Position numbers and translations under genes: made by a program
DNA from: Pedobacter sp. BS3
GTDB taxonomy: Bacteria > Bacteroidota > Bacteroidia > Sphingobacteriales > Sphingobacteriaceae
Assembly: GCF_008274585.1 (NCBI RefSeq)
Contig: NZ_VTRT01000004.1
Span: 186,001-250,000, forward strand
Direction of reading: 5' to 3'
DNA length: 64,000 bases
The notes under the pieces: generated by a model
Told to the model about the DNA's origin: nothing
What the model saw: only the letters and a program-made list of their open reading frames with translations
The model's database searches: none
Shown here: one piece after another, positions 1 to 10,508 of the stretch
Numbering within the stretch: position 1 is the stretch's first letter
Layout: every line of letters begins with the position of its first letter

Positions 1-153
1 TACCTTAATACCCCTGGTTTTTAACCCCAGGAAAGCAACCGGGCTGGTTACTTCGTGAATTAAATGACGGTCTATAAATAATACGTCGGGGCCTCCCTCT
101 ATTTTACGCACCACATGCGCATCCCACACCTTATCAAATAACGTCTTGCTCAT
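1..153 (-). CDS. leuC: 3-isopropylmalate dehydratase large subunit, N-terminal part (runs off window)
   Basis: The first 51 codons of an aconitase-family protein, read leftwards from an ATG at 153 and continuing past position 1. The residues [15 protein letters not shown], then a [19 protein letters not shown] segment, are the characteristic start of LeuC, which isomerises 2- to 3-isopropylmalate in leucine synthesis. It lies 284 bp downstream of leuA in the same direction, as expected for a leuACDB cluster. The cysteines that bind the Fe-S cluster lie outside the window, so activity cannot be judged. Confidence 0.93.
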   Translation of the reverse strand, partial: MSKTLFDKVWDAHVVRKIEGGPDVLFIDRHLIHEVTSPVAFLGLKTRGIKV

Positions 154-285
154 TTTTGTTATATTTCTCTATTGTTGTTAATGCTTATTGTTAAGTCAAA
201 AGTAAAAAGTCAAAATTAAAAACAGGTAACACGTTTAAAACCAGATATATCAAAAATGTACTAATCAGACAATTTATAATTGACT

Positions 286-431
286 TAGAGCCGGTTTAAA
301 TTTCATATAAAGATTTTACAGGCTTTAATTAATGGACGGTGAAGACACCGTCCATGGCTTCCTGCCGCTGCTGGTGGCGACTACCAGCAGCTCCGTATAT
401 CTTAACTTTTTCATTTTTAAACAGGCTCTTA
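286..431 (-). repeat. MITE-like palindromic element, copy 1
   Basis: About 146 bp bounded by imperfect terminal inverted repeats (TTAGAGCCGGTTTAAA on the left; the right end reads TTAAGAGCCTGTTTAAA on the other strand). Inside are two hairpins: 332-355 has perfect 10-bp arms (ATGGACGGTG) with a 4-nt loop, and 367-391 has 9-bp arms (GCTGCTGGT). A closely related copy lies in the opposite orientation at 37739-37879, and a diverged relative at 21672-21806. It fills most of the leuC-leuA gap. The rest of that gap (154-285) is AT-rich and has a stretch resembling 61730-61805. No transposase is encoded, so mobilisation in trans is inferred. Confidence 0.75.
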
Positions 432-437
432 ATACTA

Positions 438-1943
438 TTATATAAATTTGTTTACCGCGTCTAAGTAGGCTTGCGCCGATGCCTGTACAATATCGGTATG
501 GAAACCATAGCCTAAATAGGTTTTTTCGTTGTAAACCAGTGTCATGGTTACTTTACAGTTATCGGTGCTGCCGCCATGTATGGAGTCGATATGCAATTCT
601 TTGAGATTAATATCTTTCCCGATAATGGCATTTACGGCATTGATAGTAGCGTTTACCGGCCCGTTACCGGTTGCCGACGCTTCCTTTACCTCATTTTTAT
701 ATTCTATCCGGATGGTTGATGTTGGAACTAACGGATGCCCGCATTGCACCTGTAAAAGCTTAATGTGGATTCCATCCTTATAGTTGTTAGTACCTTCGCC
801 CATCAACGATAACAGATCATCATCGTTAATCTCTTTCTTTTTGTCTGCAAGAATAAGGAATCTTTCGTAAACCTCGTCTAAATTAATTTTATCCGGTACA
901 TAACCTAAACGCTCTAAATGGTGTTTCAGTGCGTGGCGGCCACTTCTGGCAGTCAGGATAATTTCAGACTGGTCAATGCCCACATCTTCGGGGTTAATGA
1001 TCTCATAGTTTTCCCTGAATTTTAATACACCGTCCTGGTGGATGCCCGAGCTGTGCGCAAAAGCGTTTTTACCTACAATGGCTTTGTTGGGCTGAACAGG
1101 CATACGCATCATGCGGCTTACCATGCCGCTTAGCTGGTGGAATTTTTTGCTGTTGATGTTAGTGTATTTACCCAGCGTAGTGTGGGTTTTTAATATCATG
1201 GCAACTTCTTCCAGCGACGTGTTACCAGCCCGCTCACCGATGCCGTTTATGGTACACTCAACCTGACGGGCGCCGTTCTGGATGCCGGCAATGGTGTTCG
1301 CGGTAGCTAAACCTAAATCGTTATGACAGTGAACAGAAATAATGGCTTTGTCGATATTCTTAACATTATCCATTAAGAACTTGATTTTTGCGCCATACTG
1401 ATCGGGCAGGCAGTAACCGTTCGTGTCGGGAATATTTACTACTGTTGCTCCCGCGGCAATAACGGCTTCAACCATTTTTGCCAGAAATTCGATATCCGCC
1501 CGGCCCGCATCTTCTGCATAGAACTCAATATCCTCAACAAACTTCTTGGCATATTTTACCGCATCAACACCCCGTTGCAGGATTTCTTCGCGGGTACTGT
1601 TGAATTTGTATTTAATGTGCATGTCCGATGAGCCGATACCGGTGTGTATCCGTGGTCTTTTGGCGTATTTAAGCGATTCCACAGCAGCGTCGATATCTTT
1701 GGTATTGGCTCTTGTCAAAGCGCAGATAACAGGCTCACTTACCGCTTTAGACAATTCTACCACGCTTTGGAAATCTCCCGGACTAGAAATAGGAAATCCT
1801 GCCTCAATAACATCAACACCCAGCAGTTCAAGCTCTTTTGCTATTTCAATCTTTTCGCTTGTGGTTAACTGGCAACCAGGTACCTGCTCGCCATCTCTTA
1901 ACGTGGTGTCAAATACATAAATACGGTTCGGATCGTGTATCAT
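438..1943 (-). CDS. leuA: 2-isopropylmalate synthase
   Basis: 501 residues. Catalyses the first committed step of leucine synthesis: acetyl-CoA + 2-oxoisovalerate to 2-isopropylmalate. The N-terminal HMGL-like TIM barrel begins with [13 protein letters not shown], which carries the metal-binding Asp, and continues with the metal-ligand segment [11 protein letters not shown] near residue 210 and [13 protein letters not shown]. The C-terminal part (about 390-501) is the LeuA regulatory domain for leucine feedback, with [12 protein letters not shown] and [13 protein letters not shown]. Length matches the family. It is downstream of the ABC-ATPase gene and upstream of leuC, all on the minus strand. 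The ATG at 1943 is followed directly by the conserved N-terminus. Confidence 0.96.
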   Translation of the reverse strand: MIHDPNRIYVFDTTLRDGEQVPGCQLTTSEKIEIAKELELLGVDVIEAGFPISSPGDFQSVVELSKAVSEPVICALTRANTKDIDAAVESLKYAKRPRIHTGIGSSDMHIKYKFNSTREEILQRGVDAVKYAKKFVEDIEFYAEDAGRADIEFLAKMVEAVIAAGATVVNIPDTNGYCLPDQYGAKIKFLMDNVKNIDKAIISVHCHNDLGLATANTIAGIQNGARQVECTINGIGERAGNTSLEEVAMILKTHTTLGKYTNINSKKFHQLSGMVSRMMRMPVQPNKAIVGKNAFAHSSGIHQDGVLKFRENYEIINPEDVGIDQSEIILTARSGRHALKHHLERLGYVPDKINLDEVYERFLILADKKKEINDDDLLSLMGEGTNNYKDGIHIKLLQVQCGHPLVPTSTIRIEYKNEVKEASATGNGPVNATINAVNAIIGKDINLKELHIDSIHGGSTDNCKVTMTLVYNEKTYLGYGFHTDIVQASAQAYLDAVNKFI

Positions 1944-2030
1944 AGTTCTGTTTGTATTTTTAAGGCCCAGGGCCGGTTTTTATACTTTATTCAGAAGTCG
2001 CTTGTTAAACGCGACCTGTTTGTTTCAATG

Positions 2031-3521
2031 TTAATTTACCTGCTGAAAATCTGCCGGTTCTGTTTCCGGTACGTTGATATCTTCAATTATTTTTACTGTT
2101 CCTTTTTCCAGCACAATTCTTTTTTCCAGTGTGTCCGGCAAAGCCGATTCATAGTGACCTACGTAAATCAGGGTCATGCCATTGCTGCACAGCTCGTCGA
2201 CCAATTGGTTGAAGTATCGGGTTTGCTGCTGGTCTAATCCCTGGCAGGGCTCATCTAAAATCAGTAATTCCGGATCTTTGATAATGGTTCTTGCCAGCAG
2301 TGTCAGACGTTGTTTTCCTAAAGGCAAGGTGCCTAAAATTTCGTTTTTGATATCTGTAAGTCCGAAATAAGCTACCAGCTCATCTACTTTCTGGGCTTTA
2401 CTGTAAGGTAATTCCAGCGTTAAGCCAAAATTATCGTACAGGCCGGATGCAATGCTTTGCCATACGGTGGAAGATGAGTCAAAGTACCAGTGAAACTCGG
2501 GGGAAATCAGGCCGATACGTTGTTTGATATCCCAGATACTTTCCCCGCTTCCTCTCGGCTTACCAAAAAGATAAAGCCCATCGGTATAAGCCTGCGGATG
2601 ATCACCGTTCAACAGGCTTAACAGGGTTGACTTCCCGGAACCATTATGACCTTGTAAAAGCCATTTTTCTCCTTTGTTTACCTCCCAATTGATATTCTTT
2701 AACACTTGCTTTTCACCATAACTAATGTTGATGTTCACCATCTTAACAATATGGTCTGATGAATAATTAGGCGGTACTTTTAAGAAACCGGGAATCTCAC
2801 GCAATGGCTGGTCGGCTTCTAATTGTAATTCTTCTGCCGAAGCGACTTCAACTAAGGTTCCTTCTAACAAGGCAAAACGATTTATCGCCGAAGGTGCATG
2901 CTCATCGTTGGAAATCAATATCAGCGTAACGCCTTCCGCGGCCGCCTCATCTAACAGTCTATTCAGAACTTTACGGGAGTTTACGTCTAAACCGGTGTAA
3001 GGCTGATCGATGATAAGCAATTGTGGTTTTAGCCATAACGCTTTTATCAATTGGAGTTTTTTATGCTCGCCGCTTGATAGCTCAATCAGTTGTGAATCCC
3101 GTTGTCCGGAATAGCCCAGGGCATCTATCAATACTTCCGCCTCTGTAAAATCAAGATTATTTTCTTTGCCAAAAAGTTTTAATTCGGCTTTTACCGTTAG
3201 CGTTTCTTTAAACTGGAGATTGGTGTAACGCTGCTGATAATAGAAATTGGCAACGCCTTCTAAATTTTTGAACTGATACCAGCTTTCTACATAAAGTACG
3301 CGGGCCGGAAGCTTGCTTGTGGTATCAAAGTTAATGTCGATTTCTCCAACTGCACTTTGCTGCCCCGCAATGATTTTAGCTAACGATGTTTTACCGCTTC
3401 CGCTGATACCGTTTAATAACCAATTGTCTCCACGATTAATGGTCCAATTCAAATCCTTTAATACAACGTTGTTTTTGTATTTCAGGTTTAAATGCCGGAT
3501 ATGGACGACGGGTTGTTTCAT
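2031..3521 (-). CDS. Soluble twin-ATPase ABC protein, ModF/PhrA-like
   Basis: 496 residues from the ATG at 3521; the frame stays open a few codons further upstream, but that stretch is repeat DNA. Two ABC ATPase domains lie in tandem and there are no membrane segments. Domain 1 has Walker A GISGSGKTS, signature LSSGEHKKL and Walker B LLIIDQPYTGL. Domain 2 has Walker A GHNGSGKST, a weaker signature LPLGKQRL and Walker B LLILDEPCQGL. Size and layout match E. coli ModF (PhrA), whose role is poorly defined. It is embedded between ilvC and leuA. The GGGGTGAGG core of an intergenic palindrome lies immediately before the ATG and probably acts as the ribosome binding site. Confidence 0.85.
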   Translation of the reverse strand: MKQPVVHIRHLNLKYKNNVVLKDLNWTINRGDNWLLNGISGSGKTSLAKIIAGQQSAVGEIDINFDTTSKLPARVLYVESWYQFKNLEGVANFYYQQRYTNLQFKETLTVKAELKLFGKENNLDFTEAEVLIDALGYSGQRDSQLIELSSGEHKKLQLIKALWLKPQLLIIDQPYTGLDVNSRKVLNRLLDEAAAEGVTLILISNDEHAPSAINRFALLEGTLVEVASAEELQLEADQPLREIPGFLKVPPNYSSDHIVKMVNINISYGEKQVLKNINWEVNKGEKWLLQGHNGSGKSTLLSLLNGDHPQAYTDGLYLFGKPRGSGESIWDIKQRIGLISPEFHWYFDSSSTVWQSIASGLYDNFGLTLELPYSKAQKVDELVAYFGLTDIKNEILGTLPLGKQRLTLLARTIIKDPELLILDEPCQGLDQQQTRYFNQLVDELCSNGMTLIYVGHYESALPDTLEKRIVLEKGTVKIIEDINVPETEPADFQQVN

Positions 3522-3563
3522 GGCCTCACCCCTAAATCCCCTCTCCAAAAGAGAGGGGACTTT
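3522..3563. repeat. Intergenic palindrome abutting the ABC gene start
   Basis: A GC-rich inverted repeat. On the minus strand it reads roughly GTCCCCTCTC-TTTTG-GAGAGGGG followed by a GGGGTGAGGCC tail that touches the ATG at 3521. The same kind of unit appears near 3616, 7583, 7873, 11108, 11164 and 27753. Because it directly precedes the start codon, its purine-rich tail probably serves as the Shine-Dalgarno sequence. Confidence 0.7.
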
Positions 3564-3615
3564 TAGAAGAATAAATTTAATTTATTACATTAATTAATAC
3601 ATAGCGCTCTCGTTA

Positions 3616-3652
3616 CTCCCTCTCCCTTGGAGAGGTTCGGGGAGAGGCCTTT
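3616..3652. repeat. Intergenic palindrome at the ilvC stop codon
   Basis: CCCTCTCCCTTGGAGAGG stem-loop followed by a GGGGAGAGGCC tail that runs into the ilvC stop codon. Same family as the repeat at 3522-3563, in the opposite orientation. The two copies bracket a short AT-rich spacer between ilvC and the ABC gene. Confidence 0.65.
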
Positions 3653-5132
3653 AAACTGTTTTTATCGCTTTCATGGCAGTCATGGCTTTACGCAGCTTTC
3701 TGCCTACAATTTCTACCGGATGCTCACGTAAAACCTCGTTAATGGCCACTAATTCTGCATTATCAACAGAACCGTCTTTACCTTCGTTATAGTTTTTGCC
3801 TACTAAATCGGTATCAACAGTTTTCATGAAATCTGCCAACAAAGGTTTACAAGCCTGATCGAATAAATAACAACCATATTCAGCTGTATCAGAAATTACC
3901 CGGTTCATTTCGAATAATTTTTTACGTGCAATGGTGTTGGCGATAAGCGGGGTTTCGTGCAGCGATTCGTAGTAAGCGGATTCTGCTTTGATGCCGGCCT
4001 CAACCATGGTTTCAAAAGCTAATTCAACACCGGCTCTGATAAAGGCAACCATTAACAGGTAATTGTCGAAATATTCCTGCTCGCCAATTTTAACATCGCC
4101 TGCCGGAGTTTTTTCAAAAGCGGTTTCGCCTGTTTCAGCCCGCCATTTTAACAAATTAGCATCGCCATTGGCCCAGTCTTCCATCATGGTTTTGCTGAAC
4201 TCGCCCGACATGATATCGTCCTGGTGCTTTTGAAACAGCGGGCGCATGATGTCTTTCAGCTCTTCAGAAATTTTAAATGCTTTGATCTTTGCAGGATTAC
4301 TTAAACGATCCATCATGCCGCTTACGCCGCCGTGCTTTAAGGCTTCGGTAATTACTTCAACGCCATACTGAACCAATTTAGAGGCATAACCCGGATCAAT
4401 TCCTTTTTCAATCATCTTATCGAAAGAAAGGATGGAGCCTGTTTGCAGTAAACCGCAAAGGATGGTTTGCTCGCCCATTAAGTCGGACTTTACCTCGGCT
4501 ACAAAAGATGATCTCAGCACACCTGCCCGGTGACCGCCGGTTCCTACACAATACGCTTTTGCCTGAGCCAGGCCTTTTCCTTCCGGATCATTTTCGGGGT
4601 GAACGGCAATTAATGTAGGTACACCAAATCCTCTTAAATACTCTGATCTAACCTCAGAACCGGGGCTTTTAGGGGCAACCATAATTACGGTAATATCCTT
4701 ACGGATCTGCATGCCTTCTTCTACAATGTTAAAGCCATGAGAATACAGCAGGGTAGAGCCCTGTTTCATAAAAGGCATTATGGCATTAACTACAGCAGTA
4801 TGTTGTTTGTCGGGAGTTAAATTTACAACCAGGTCGGCCGTAGGGATCAGCTCCTCGTAAGTGCCTACCTTAAAGTTATTGCTGGTAGCGTTTTTCCATG
4901 AATCTCTTTTGCCTTCGATAGCTTCCTTACGCAGTGCGTACGAAACGTCCAGTCCGCTATCTCTTAAGTTTAAACCCTGGTTCAAACCTTGAGCACCGCA
5001 TCCAACGATCACAATTTTTTTACCTTTTAAAGCGTTTACGCCGTCTGCAAATTCTGAGTTTTCCATGAACTCGCACACGCCTAACTGGTTTAATTGCTCT
5101 CTTAAGGGTAAGGTGTTAAAATAATTTGCCAT
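3651..5132 (-). CDS. ilvC: Ketol-acid reductoisomerase (class II)
   Basis: 493 residues, the length of the long (class II, E. coli-type) enzyme. It converts acetolactate or acetohydroxybutyrate to the dihydroxy acid using NADPH and Mg2+. The Rossmann segment [20 protein letters not shown] is near residue 37, followed by [10 protein letters not shown] and [18 protein letters not shown]. Two C-terminal knotted domains carry acidic metal ligands ([10 protein letters not shown]). The gene follows ilvN by 44 bp in the minus-strand ilv operon. Confidence 0.97.
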   Translation of the reverse strand: MANYFNTLPLREQLNQLGVCEFMENSEFADGVNALKGKKIVIVGCGAQGLNQGLNLRDSGLDVSYALRKEAIEGKRDSWKNATSNNFKVGTYEELIPTADLVVNLTPDKQHTAVVNAIMPFMKQGSTLLYSHGFNIVEEGMQIRKDITVIMVAPKSPGSEVRSEYLRGFGVPTLIAVHPENDPEGKGLAQAKAYCVGTGGHRAGVLRSSFVAEVKSDLMGEQTILCGLLQTGSILSFDKMIEKGIDPGYASKLVQYGVEVITEALKHGGVSGMMDRLSNPAKIKAFKISEELKDIMRPLFQKHQDDIMSGEFSKTMMEDWANGDANLLKWRAETGETAFEKTPAGDVKIGEQEYFDNYLLMVAFIRAGVELAFETMVEAGIKAESAYYESLHETPLIANTIARKKLFEMNRVISDTAEYGCYLFDQACKPLLADFMKTVDTDLVGKNYNEGKDGSVDNAELVAINEVLREHPVEIVGRKLRKAMTAMKAIKTV

Positions 5133-5176
5133 TTTCTTAATTATGTTCTGTTTTTATGTTACTGTTTAAATCTTAA

Positions 5177-5788
5177 TTACATTGTGAATACCTTATCCCG
5201 TTTATTTAAGTATTCATTTTCTATAACCTCTTCGCCGGGCTCACGTTGCTCAAATTCACGGAGCTTCTGGTTGAAGCCCTCGCTGTCTTTAATAATAGCT
5301 ACACGGGCGCTACGCACAAACTCTATCAATCCATAGGGTTGTAATACCTCAATTAAGGTATCTGTTTCTTCGCGATGGCCGGTAGTTTCAAAAACGGTAT
5401 AATCTTTACGGATAACCACCGCCCGGGCCCCATGCTCACGCAACAGGCGCTCAACGCTGGCTTTTTCGGCGATAGCCTCGGTTGGGACTTTGTATAAAGC
5501 CATTTCCTGCCAGATGATGTCATCGTTGGTATTGTAATATACCTTTAACACTTCAACCTGCTTCTCTATCTGCCGGGCCAGCTTGCGTACAACATCTTCG
5601 GTTTCATCAATAACAATGTTGAACCGGTGAATTCCCTCAATTTCAGAAGGCGATGTATTTAAACTATCGATATTAATTTTTCGGCGTGTAAATATAATAG
5701 CTATCCGGTTAAGTAAACCAATTTGGTTTTCAGTATAAACGGTGATATTAAATTCCTTCTTTTCCGGATGTTTATGATTTGTTTCCAT
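5177..5788 (-). CDS. ilvN: Acetolactate synthase small (regulatory) subunit
   Basis: 203 residues. An N-terminal ACT domain (FNITVYTENQIGLLNRIAII, then RRKINIDSLNTSPSE) binds valine and regulates the IlvB catalytic subunit. The remaining part matches the ALS small-subunit C-terminal domain (about residues 95-180). Spacing to the end of ilvB is 11 bp, so translation is probably coupled. The last 20 or so residues (EFEQREPGEEVIENEYLN) are charged and likely flexible. Confidence 0.94.
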   Translation of the reverse strand: METNHKHPEKKEFNITVYTENQIGLLNRIAIIFTRRKINIDSLNTSPSEIEGIHRFNIVIDETEDVVRKLARQIEKQVEVLKVYYNTNDDIIWQEMALYKVPTEAIAEKASVERLLREHGARAVVIRKDYTVFETTGHREETDTLIEVLQPYGLIEFVRSARVAIIKDSEGFNQKLREFEQREPGEEVIENEYLNKRDKVFTM

Positions 5789-5799
5789 CTTGTTTGCGT

Positions 5800-7542
5800 T
5801 TATTTTAACCTGATCTCACTTACGCTGCATCCCTGTGGCACCATCGGGAAAACATTATTTTCTTTGGTAACAGTTACTTCGAGCAGGTAAGAGCCCTGAT
5901 GATTTAACATGGTCTGCAATGCTGCTTCGAGATCTTTGCGATCTGAAATGCTGTTACCGTCAATTTTGTATGCTTTTGCCAGGGCTACAAAATCAGGACT
6001 TTCGATATCTACAAATGAATACCGGCGATCGTTGAACAGCTCCTGCCATTGCCGTACCATGCCCAGGAAGTGATTATTGAGGATAAGTATTTTCACATCG
6101 ATGCCGGTTTGCATGATGGTTCCAAGTTCCTGTAAAGTCATCTGGAAGCCACCGTCGCCAATTACAGCGACTACCGTACGGTTAGGTGCGCCGAACTTAG
6201 CGCCGATAGCCGCCGGAAGTGCAAAGCCCATTGTGCCTAATCCGCCGCTGGTAACATTGCTGCGGGTTTGATTAAATTTGGCATAGCGGCAGGCCACCAT
6301 CTGGTGCTGGCCAACATCGGTTACAATCACAGCATCGCCTTTGGTCAATTTGTTGAGCTTGTCAATCACTTCGCCCATGGTCATCTCCCCGGTTTGCGGA
6401 TGCAATTCCTTCCGGATAACCGCCTCAATTTCCTGCTGCTCATAATCCCTGAACTTTTGTAGCCATTCGGGATGTTCTTTTTTCTCAACCAGCCTGGTCA
6501 GCAAAGGCAGTGTTTCCTTGCAATCGCCCCATACCGGAACGGTTGTTTGTACGTTTTTGTCGATCTCCGCCGGATCAATATCCAGGTGGATCACCTGTGC
6601 CTGCCTGGCGTATTTGTCTAAACGGCCTGTTACACGGTCGTCAAAACGCATGCCTACGGCTATCAGCACGTCGCATTCGTTGGTCAAAACGTTAGGGCCG
6701 TAGTTACCGTGCATGCCCAGCATGCCCACGTTTAACGGATGGCCGGTTGGCAAAGCGCCTGCGCCCAGAACCGTCCAGGCTGAAGGAATACCGCTTTTTT
6801 CTACAAAGGCTTTGAACTCGGCTTCGGCGCCGCCTAAAATAACCCCCTGGCCAAACAACACGAACGGTTTCTTTGCTGCGTTGATCAGCTCGGCGGCACG
6901 CTCAATATATTCTTCGCGTACGTTGGGCTTTGGCCGGTAGCTGCGTATGTGATTACAAGGCGTATATCCTTTATAGTTAAATTTCTGAACCTGGGCGTTC
7001 TTGGTAATATCGATCAATACCGGCCCGGGACGGCCGCTGCGGGCGATGTAGAATGCCTTGGCTATGGCTTCGGGAATTTCGCAGGCATCGGTTACCTGGT
7101 AATTCCATTTGGTTACCGGAGTGGTGATGTTGATAACATCCGTTTCCTGGAAAGCATCGGTTCCCAGCAGGTGCGCAAACACTTGTCCGGTAATACATAC
7201 TACCGGCGTGCTGTCTATCTGCGCATCGGCTAAACCGGTAACCAGGTTGGTTGCCCCGGGGCCGCTGGTGGCAAATACCACGCCTACCTTGCCGGAAGTA
7301 CGGGCATATCCCTGACCGGCATGGATGCCTCCCTGTTCATGACGGACTAAGATGTGGTTCACCTTATCACGATAATCGTAAAGCGCATCATAAATTGGCA
7401 TAATAGCACCGCCGGGATAGCCAAAAATAGTATCTGTCCCTTCAGCAAGAAGACACTCAATTACTGCCTGGCTGCCAGTCATCGTTTGAGCTTGTTCGGG
7501 CTGTGTTGAGGCTTCTTCTTTTTGTAATTCAAGGGTATTCAT
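5800..7542 (-). CDS. ilvB: Acetolactate synthase large (catalytic) subunit
   Basis: 580 residues, a thiamine diphosphate-dependent enzyme making acetolactate and acetohydroxybutyrate. The N-terminal PYR domain has GYPGGAIMPIYDAL and the catalytic Glu in HEQGGIHAGQGYAR. The central domain has the RFDDRVTGRLD segment, and the C-terminal PP domain has the GDGGFQMTLQELGT...NN ThDP motif. It is the third gene of the ilv operon, directly upstream of ilvN. Confidence 0.97.
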   Translation of the reverse strand: MNTLELQKEEASTQPEQAQTMTGSQAVIECLLAEGTDTIFGYPGGAIMPIYDALYDYRDKVNHILVRHEQGGIHAGQGYARTSGKVGVVFATSGPGATNLVTGLADAQIDSTPVVCITGQVFAHLLGTDAFQETDVINITTPVTKWNYQVTDACEIPEAIAKAFYIARSGRPGPVLIDITKNAQVQKFNYKGYTPCNHIRSYRPKPNVREEYIERAAELINAAKKPFVLFGQGVILGGAEAEFKAFVEKSGIPSAWTVLGAGALPTGHPLNVGMLGMHGNYGPNVLTNECDVLIAVGMRFDDRVTGRLDKYARQAQVIHLDIDPAEIDKNVQTTVPVWGDCKETLPLLTRLVEKKEHPEWLQKFRDYEQQEIEAVIRKELHPQTGEMTMGEVIDKLNKLTKGDAVIVTDVGQHQMVACRYAKFNQTRSNVTSGGLGTMGFALPAAIGAKFGAPNRTVVAVIGDGGFQMTLQELGTIMQTGIDVKILILNNHFLGMVRQWQELFNDRRYSFVDIESPDFVALAKAYKIDGNSISDRKDLEAALQTMLNHQGSYLLEVTVTKENNVFPMVPQGCSVSEIRLK

Positions 7543-7582
7543 AACTTAATGTTTTTATTATTGTTTTATAATTTGAAACCGA

Positions 7583-7625
7583 TTCTTTCGGCCCCCTCCA
7601 ACTCCCCCTTAAGGGGAGGGTTTTA
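7583..7625. repeat. Intergenic palindrome upstream of ilvB
   Basis: CCCCCTCCAACTCCCCC TTAA GGGGAGGG, a short GC-rich inverted repeat of the family seen at 3522, 3616, 7873 and 11108-11197. It lies between ilvB and the ORF6N remnant and touches the remnant's stop codon. Confidence 0.6.
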
Positions 7626-7856
7626 GGCCGCTGCTTTTTCACCCGGTATATTTTCGAGTGCCTTGTAAACCTGGATGGGTTGTATATCATGGCTACAGAC
7701 TCGGTCTTTTAGCTCTTTCAATTGCTCTTTTAAATCACTTTGCTGTAACAATACTCTTCTTACTTCCACAAATGCCCGCATAATTGTAACCCCTATCTTC
7801 AAAGGAGGAGCTTTAGTAGCTGTTGTATGTGTGATTTTCTCGCTCAATGAATACAA
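7623..7856 (-). pseudogene. C-terminal remnant of an ORF6N-domain protein
   Basis: 77 open codons. From about residue 20 the sequence (KIGVTIMRAFVEVRRVLLQQ, then LKEQLKELKDRV.SHD.QP..VYKALENI) resembles the C-terminal helix and coiled-coil tail of ORF6N proteins, which are phage and plasmid antirepressor-like DNA-binding proteins. The N-terminal DNA-binding ORF6N domain is absent, so this is most likely a degraded fragment. It sits between ilvD and ilvB, flanked on both sides by palindromic repeats, which suggests the ilvD-ilvB gap is tolerant of insertions. A short expressed coiled-coil peptide cannot be excluded. Confidence 0.55.
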
Positions 7857-7872
7857 TTTAAATTATTTACGC

Positions 7873-7911
7873 AATTATAATCCCTCCCTTTGGGAGGGTT
7901 GGGTGGGCCTA
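7873..7911. repeat. Intergenic palindrome overlapping the ilvD stop
   Basis: CCCTCCC TTT GGGAGGG stem followed by TTGGGTGGGCC, whose end forms part of the ilvD stop codon (TAG on the minus strand at 7909-7911). Same family as the other short palindromes in the ilv and atp operons. Confidence 0.65.
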
Positions 7912-9606
7912 TTCATCGGTTACGCATCCTTCAGAAGCATCTTTTACAAATTTTGCGTATTTGTAAAGAACACCGCGGCTAACCTTTAGCGCCGGTTTTT
8001 GCCAGGCAGCACGGCGTTTCGCAATTTCTTCCTCTGATACTTTTAAATTGATGGTATTATTTACAGCGTCTATTTCAATAACATCATCATCTTTTACGAG
8101 GCCTATCAAGCCGCCTTCAAAAGCTTCGGGTGTAATGTGCCCTACCACAAATCCGTGGGTGCCTCCGCTAAACCGTCCGTCGGTAATTAAGGCTACAGAT
8201 TTTCCAAGTCCGGCGCCAATAATAGCAGAAGTTGGTTTCAGCATTTCGGGCATACCTGGTGCGCCCTTAGGCCCTTCATTCTTAATTACCACCACGTCTC
8301 CGGATTTTACTTTACCTTCTGCCAGCCCGGCAATGAGTTTCTTCTCCCCGTCAAACACCCGAGCGGTACCGGTGAATTTTTCACCTTCTTTACCGCTGAT
8401 TTTCGCTACGCTTCCTTTTTCTGCCAGGTTGCCGTATAATATTTGTAAATGCCCTGTTTTTTTGATGGGGTTTTCAAGCGGATGAATAATGTCCTGGGTT
8501 TCAAAATTTAAATCAGGAACATCTGCCAGATTCTCTGCCAGTGTTTTTCCGGTTACTGTCAGGCAATCGCCATGCAATAATCCTTTCTGTAATAAATATT
8601 TTAAAACAGCCGGAGTACCGCCATTTTTATGCAGGTCTTCCATCATGTATTTCCCGCTGGGCTTAAAGTCTGCCAGCACAGGAATCCGGTCGCTTATAGC
8701 CTGAAAATCGTCTAAGGTTAAAGGAATATCCACACTTTTAGCCATAGCTATTAAATGCAGTACAGCGTTGGTGCTTCCACCCAATACCATAATGGTGACG
8801 ATAGCGTTTTCAAATGCTTCGCGGGTCATGATATCGCGGGGCTTGATATCTTTTTCAAGCAGAATACGGATATATTTTCCGGCTTCAACGCATTCTTTTC
8901 GTTTTTCTTCGCCTCTTGCCGGGTTGCTGCTTGAGTAGGGGAGGCTCATTCCCATAGCCTCGATGGCTGAGGCCATTGTATTAGCGGTATACATACCACC
9001 ACATGCGCCGGGGCCAATGCAGCTTCTTTTGATAATTTCCTTGAAATCTATCTCATCTATATTGTCGGCAATTTTTTGGCCTAATGCTTCAAATACAGAA
9101 ACAATGTTCAGATCGTCTTTATCTTTATAATGCCCCGGTGCTATCGTTCCGCCGTATACCATGATGGAGGGGCGGTTAAGCCGGCCCATTGCCATTATTG
9201 AGCCGGGCATGTTTTTATCACAACCGGGTATGGTTATCAGCCCGTCGTAGTATTGTCCGCCACACACGGTTTCGATAGAATCAGCAATAAGATCGCGGCT
9301 AACCAGCGAATAGCGCATGCCATCTGTTCCGTTGGTCATGCCGTCACTTATGCCGATGGTATTAAAAATAAGGCCCACCAGGTTATTATCCCAGACGCCT
9401 TTTTTTACATCTTGTGCTAAGTCGTTCAGGTGCATGTTACACGGATTCCCGTCATATCCCATACTGGCAATGCCTACCTGCGCTTTGTCCAGATCTTCAT
9501 CAGTAAGCCCGATGCCATAGAGTTGTGATTGTGCGGCCGGTTGGGTCGGATCCTGGGTAAGTGTTCTGCTGTAGCGGTTTAATACTGTCTTTTCTGCTGT
9601 TTCCAT
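7909..9606 (-). CDS. ilvD: Dihydroxy-acid dehydratase
   Basis: 565 residues, the IlvD/Edd Fe-S dehydratase that forms 2-oxo acids in isoleucine and valine synthesis. Cluster cysteines are seen in the [10 protein letters not shown] segment (near residue 56), GCDKNMPG (near 128) and [15 protein letters not shown] (near 200). The C-terminal swivelling domain has [20 protein letters not shown]. The start at 9606 lies 1 bp from the end of ilvE, so the two are translationally coupled. Confidence 0.97.
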   Translation of the reverse strand: METAEKTVLNRYSRTLTQDPTQPAAQSQLYGIGLTDEDLDKAQVGIASMGYDGNPCNMHLNDLAQDVKKGVWDNNLVGLIFNTIGISDGMTNGTDGMRYSLVSRDLIADSIETVCGGQYYDGLITIPGCDKNMPGSIMAMGRLNRPSIMVYGGTIAPGHYKDKDDLNIVSVFEALGQKIADNIDEIDFKEIIKRSCIGPGACGGMYTANTMASAIEAMGMSLPYSSSNPARGEEKRKECVEAGKYIRILLEKDIKPRDIMTREAFENAIVTIMVLGGSTNAVLHLIAMAKSVDIPLTLDDFQAISDRIPVLADFKPSGKYMMEDLHKNGGTPAVLKYLLQKGLLHGDCLTVTGKTLAENLADVPDLNFETQDIIHPLENPIKKTGHLQILYGNLAEKGSVAKISGKEGEKFTGTARVFDGEKKLIAGLAEGKVKSGDVVVIKNEGPKGAPGMPEMLKPTSAIIGAGLGKSVALITDGRFSGGTHGFVVGHITPEAFEGGLIGLVKDDDVIEIDAVNNTINLKVSEEEIAKRRAAWQKPALKVSRGVLYKYAKFVKDASEGCVTDE

Positions 9607-9607
9607 A

Positions 9608-10498
9608 TTATATGATTACTTCATAATTTTCTTTTTCAAGAACCAGGTTCCTGTAAAATCGTTTAATTGTTGCTCCTATTGAATCTTCCCAATCGGTTTC
9701 AAAGGTTATATGATCAATGCTGCCTACGCCTACAATTTCTGTAGCAGTGCCGCACAGAAAGGCGCTTGTGCCGTTTCTGACATCGTTCAGCGTAAGTTGT
9801 TTTTCTACCAGCTCTATGCCTAACTGCCTGCAAATACCGATAACGGTTTGCCGGGTGATGCCTGGAAAAATATTACCTGTAGCCGGCGTAAACAGTTTGC
9901 CATTGCGTTCTAAAAAGAAATTGGCTCCGGATGTTTGGGCGATATATTGCTGATGGTCGAGCAGCAAGGCTTCGTCGTATCCTCGTTGCTTTGCATCGTT
10001 CGAGGCAAGGATAGAGGTAACGTAATGCCCTGTTACTTTTGCTTCTGTATGAATGGAGTTAGGATTATGCCGTTGATAGTTTGAGGTGCACAGGCGCAAA
10101 AGCCGCTCGCCTAAAACCGCCGACCACTCCCAGGCCGCAATCATTAAATGAGGCTCGCCGGGATGGCTAAGCTTCATATTGGGGCCGCAATAAACCAGCG
10201 GCCGGATATAGGCGTTGCGTAAGTGGTTTAGCTCCAGTAAATGATAAGTGTCTTCTATTAAGCGCCGGTTATTCCATTTGTAATCAATAGATAAGGCTCT
10301 GCACGATTGCTGAAGACGGTCAAAATGCTCTTCGGCCTTGAATATGCGAACACCGTTGTGGGTGTTGTATGCCCGGAGTCCTTCAAATACACCATAACCA
10401 TAATGCAGCGTTTGGCTGAACAAATCGACACCTGTATCGGCAGCGTAAACAAATTTGCCGTTAAGGTATACCTGTGTTTTATGGTTATAATATTGCAT
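9608..10498 (-). CDS. ilvE: Branched-chain amino acid aminotransferase
   Basis: 296 residues, fold-type IV PLP transaminase that makes Leu, Ile and Val from their 2-oxo acids. Visible are the N-terminal [17 protein letters not shown] motif, the PLP Lys region in [22 protein letters not shown], and the phosphate-binding loops [17 protein letters not shown] and [12 protein letters not shown]. It is the first gene of the minus-strand ilv operon; a promoter-like sequence lies 70-100 bp upstream. Confidence 0.95.
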   Translation of the reverse strand: MQYYNHKTQVYLNGKFVYAADTGVDLFSQTLHYGYGVFEGLRAYNTHNGVRIFKAEEHFDRLQQSCRALSIDYKWNNRRLIEDTYHLLELNHLRNAYIRPLVYCGPNMKLSHPGEPHLMIAAWEWSAVLGERLLRLCTSNYQRHNPNSIHTEAKVTGHYVTSILASNDAKQRGYDEALLLDHQQYIAQTSGANFFLERNGKLFTPATGNIFPGITRQTVIGICRQLGIELVEKQLTLNDVRNGTSAFLCGTATEIVGVGSIDHITFETDWEDSIGATIKRFYRNLVLEKENYEVII

Positions 10499-10508
10499 CT
10501 GATTTTAT

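Noticed and set aside
544-2370. Several plus-strand open frames opposite leuA and the ABC gene
   Set aside because: They lie wholly within well-supported genes on the other strand, have no recognisable domains, and reflect codon bias shadows.
7675-7989. Plus-strand frame across the ORF6N remnant and ilvD end
   Set aside because: Antisense to ilvD coding sequence and to palindromes; no domain.
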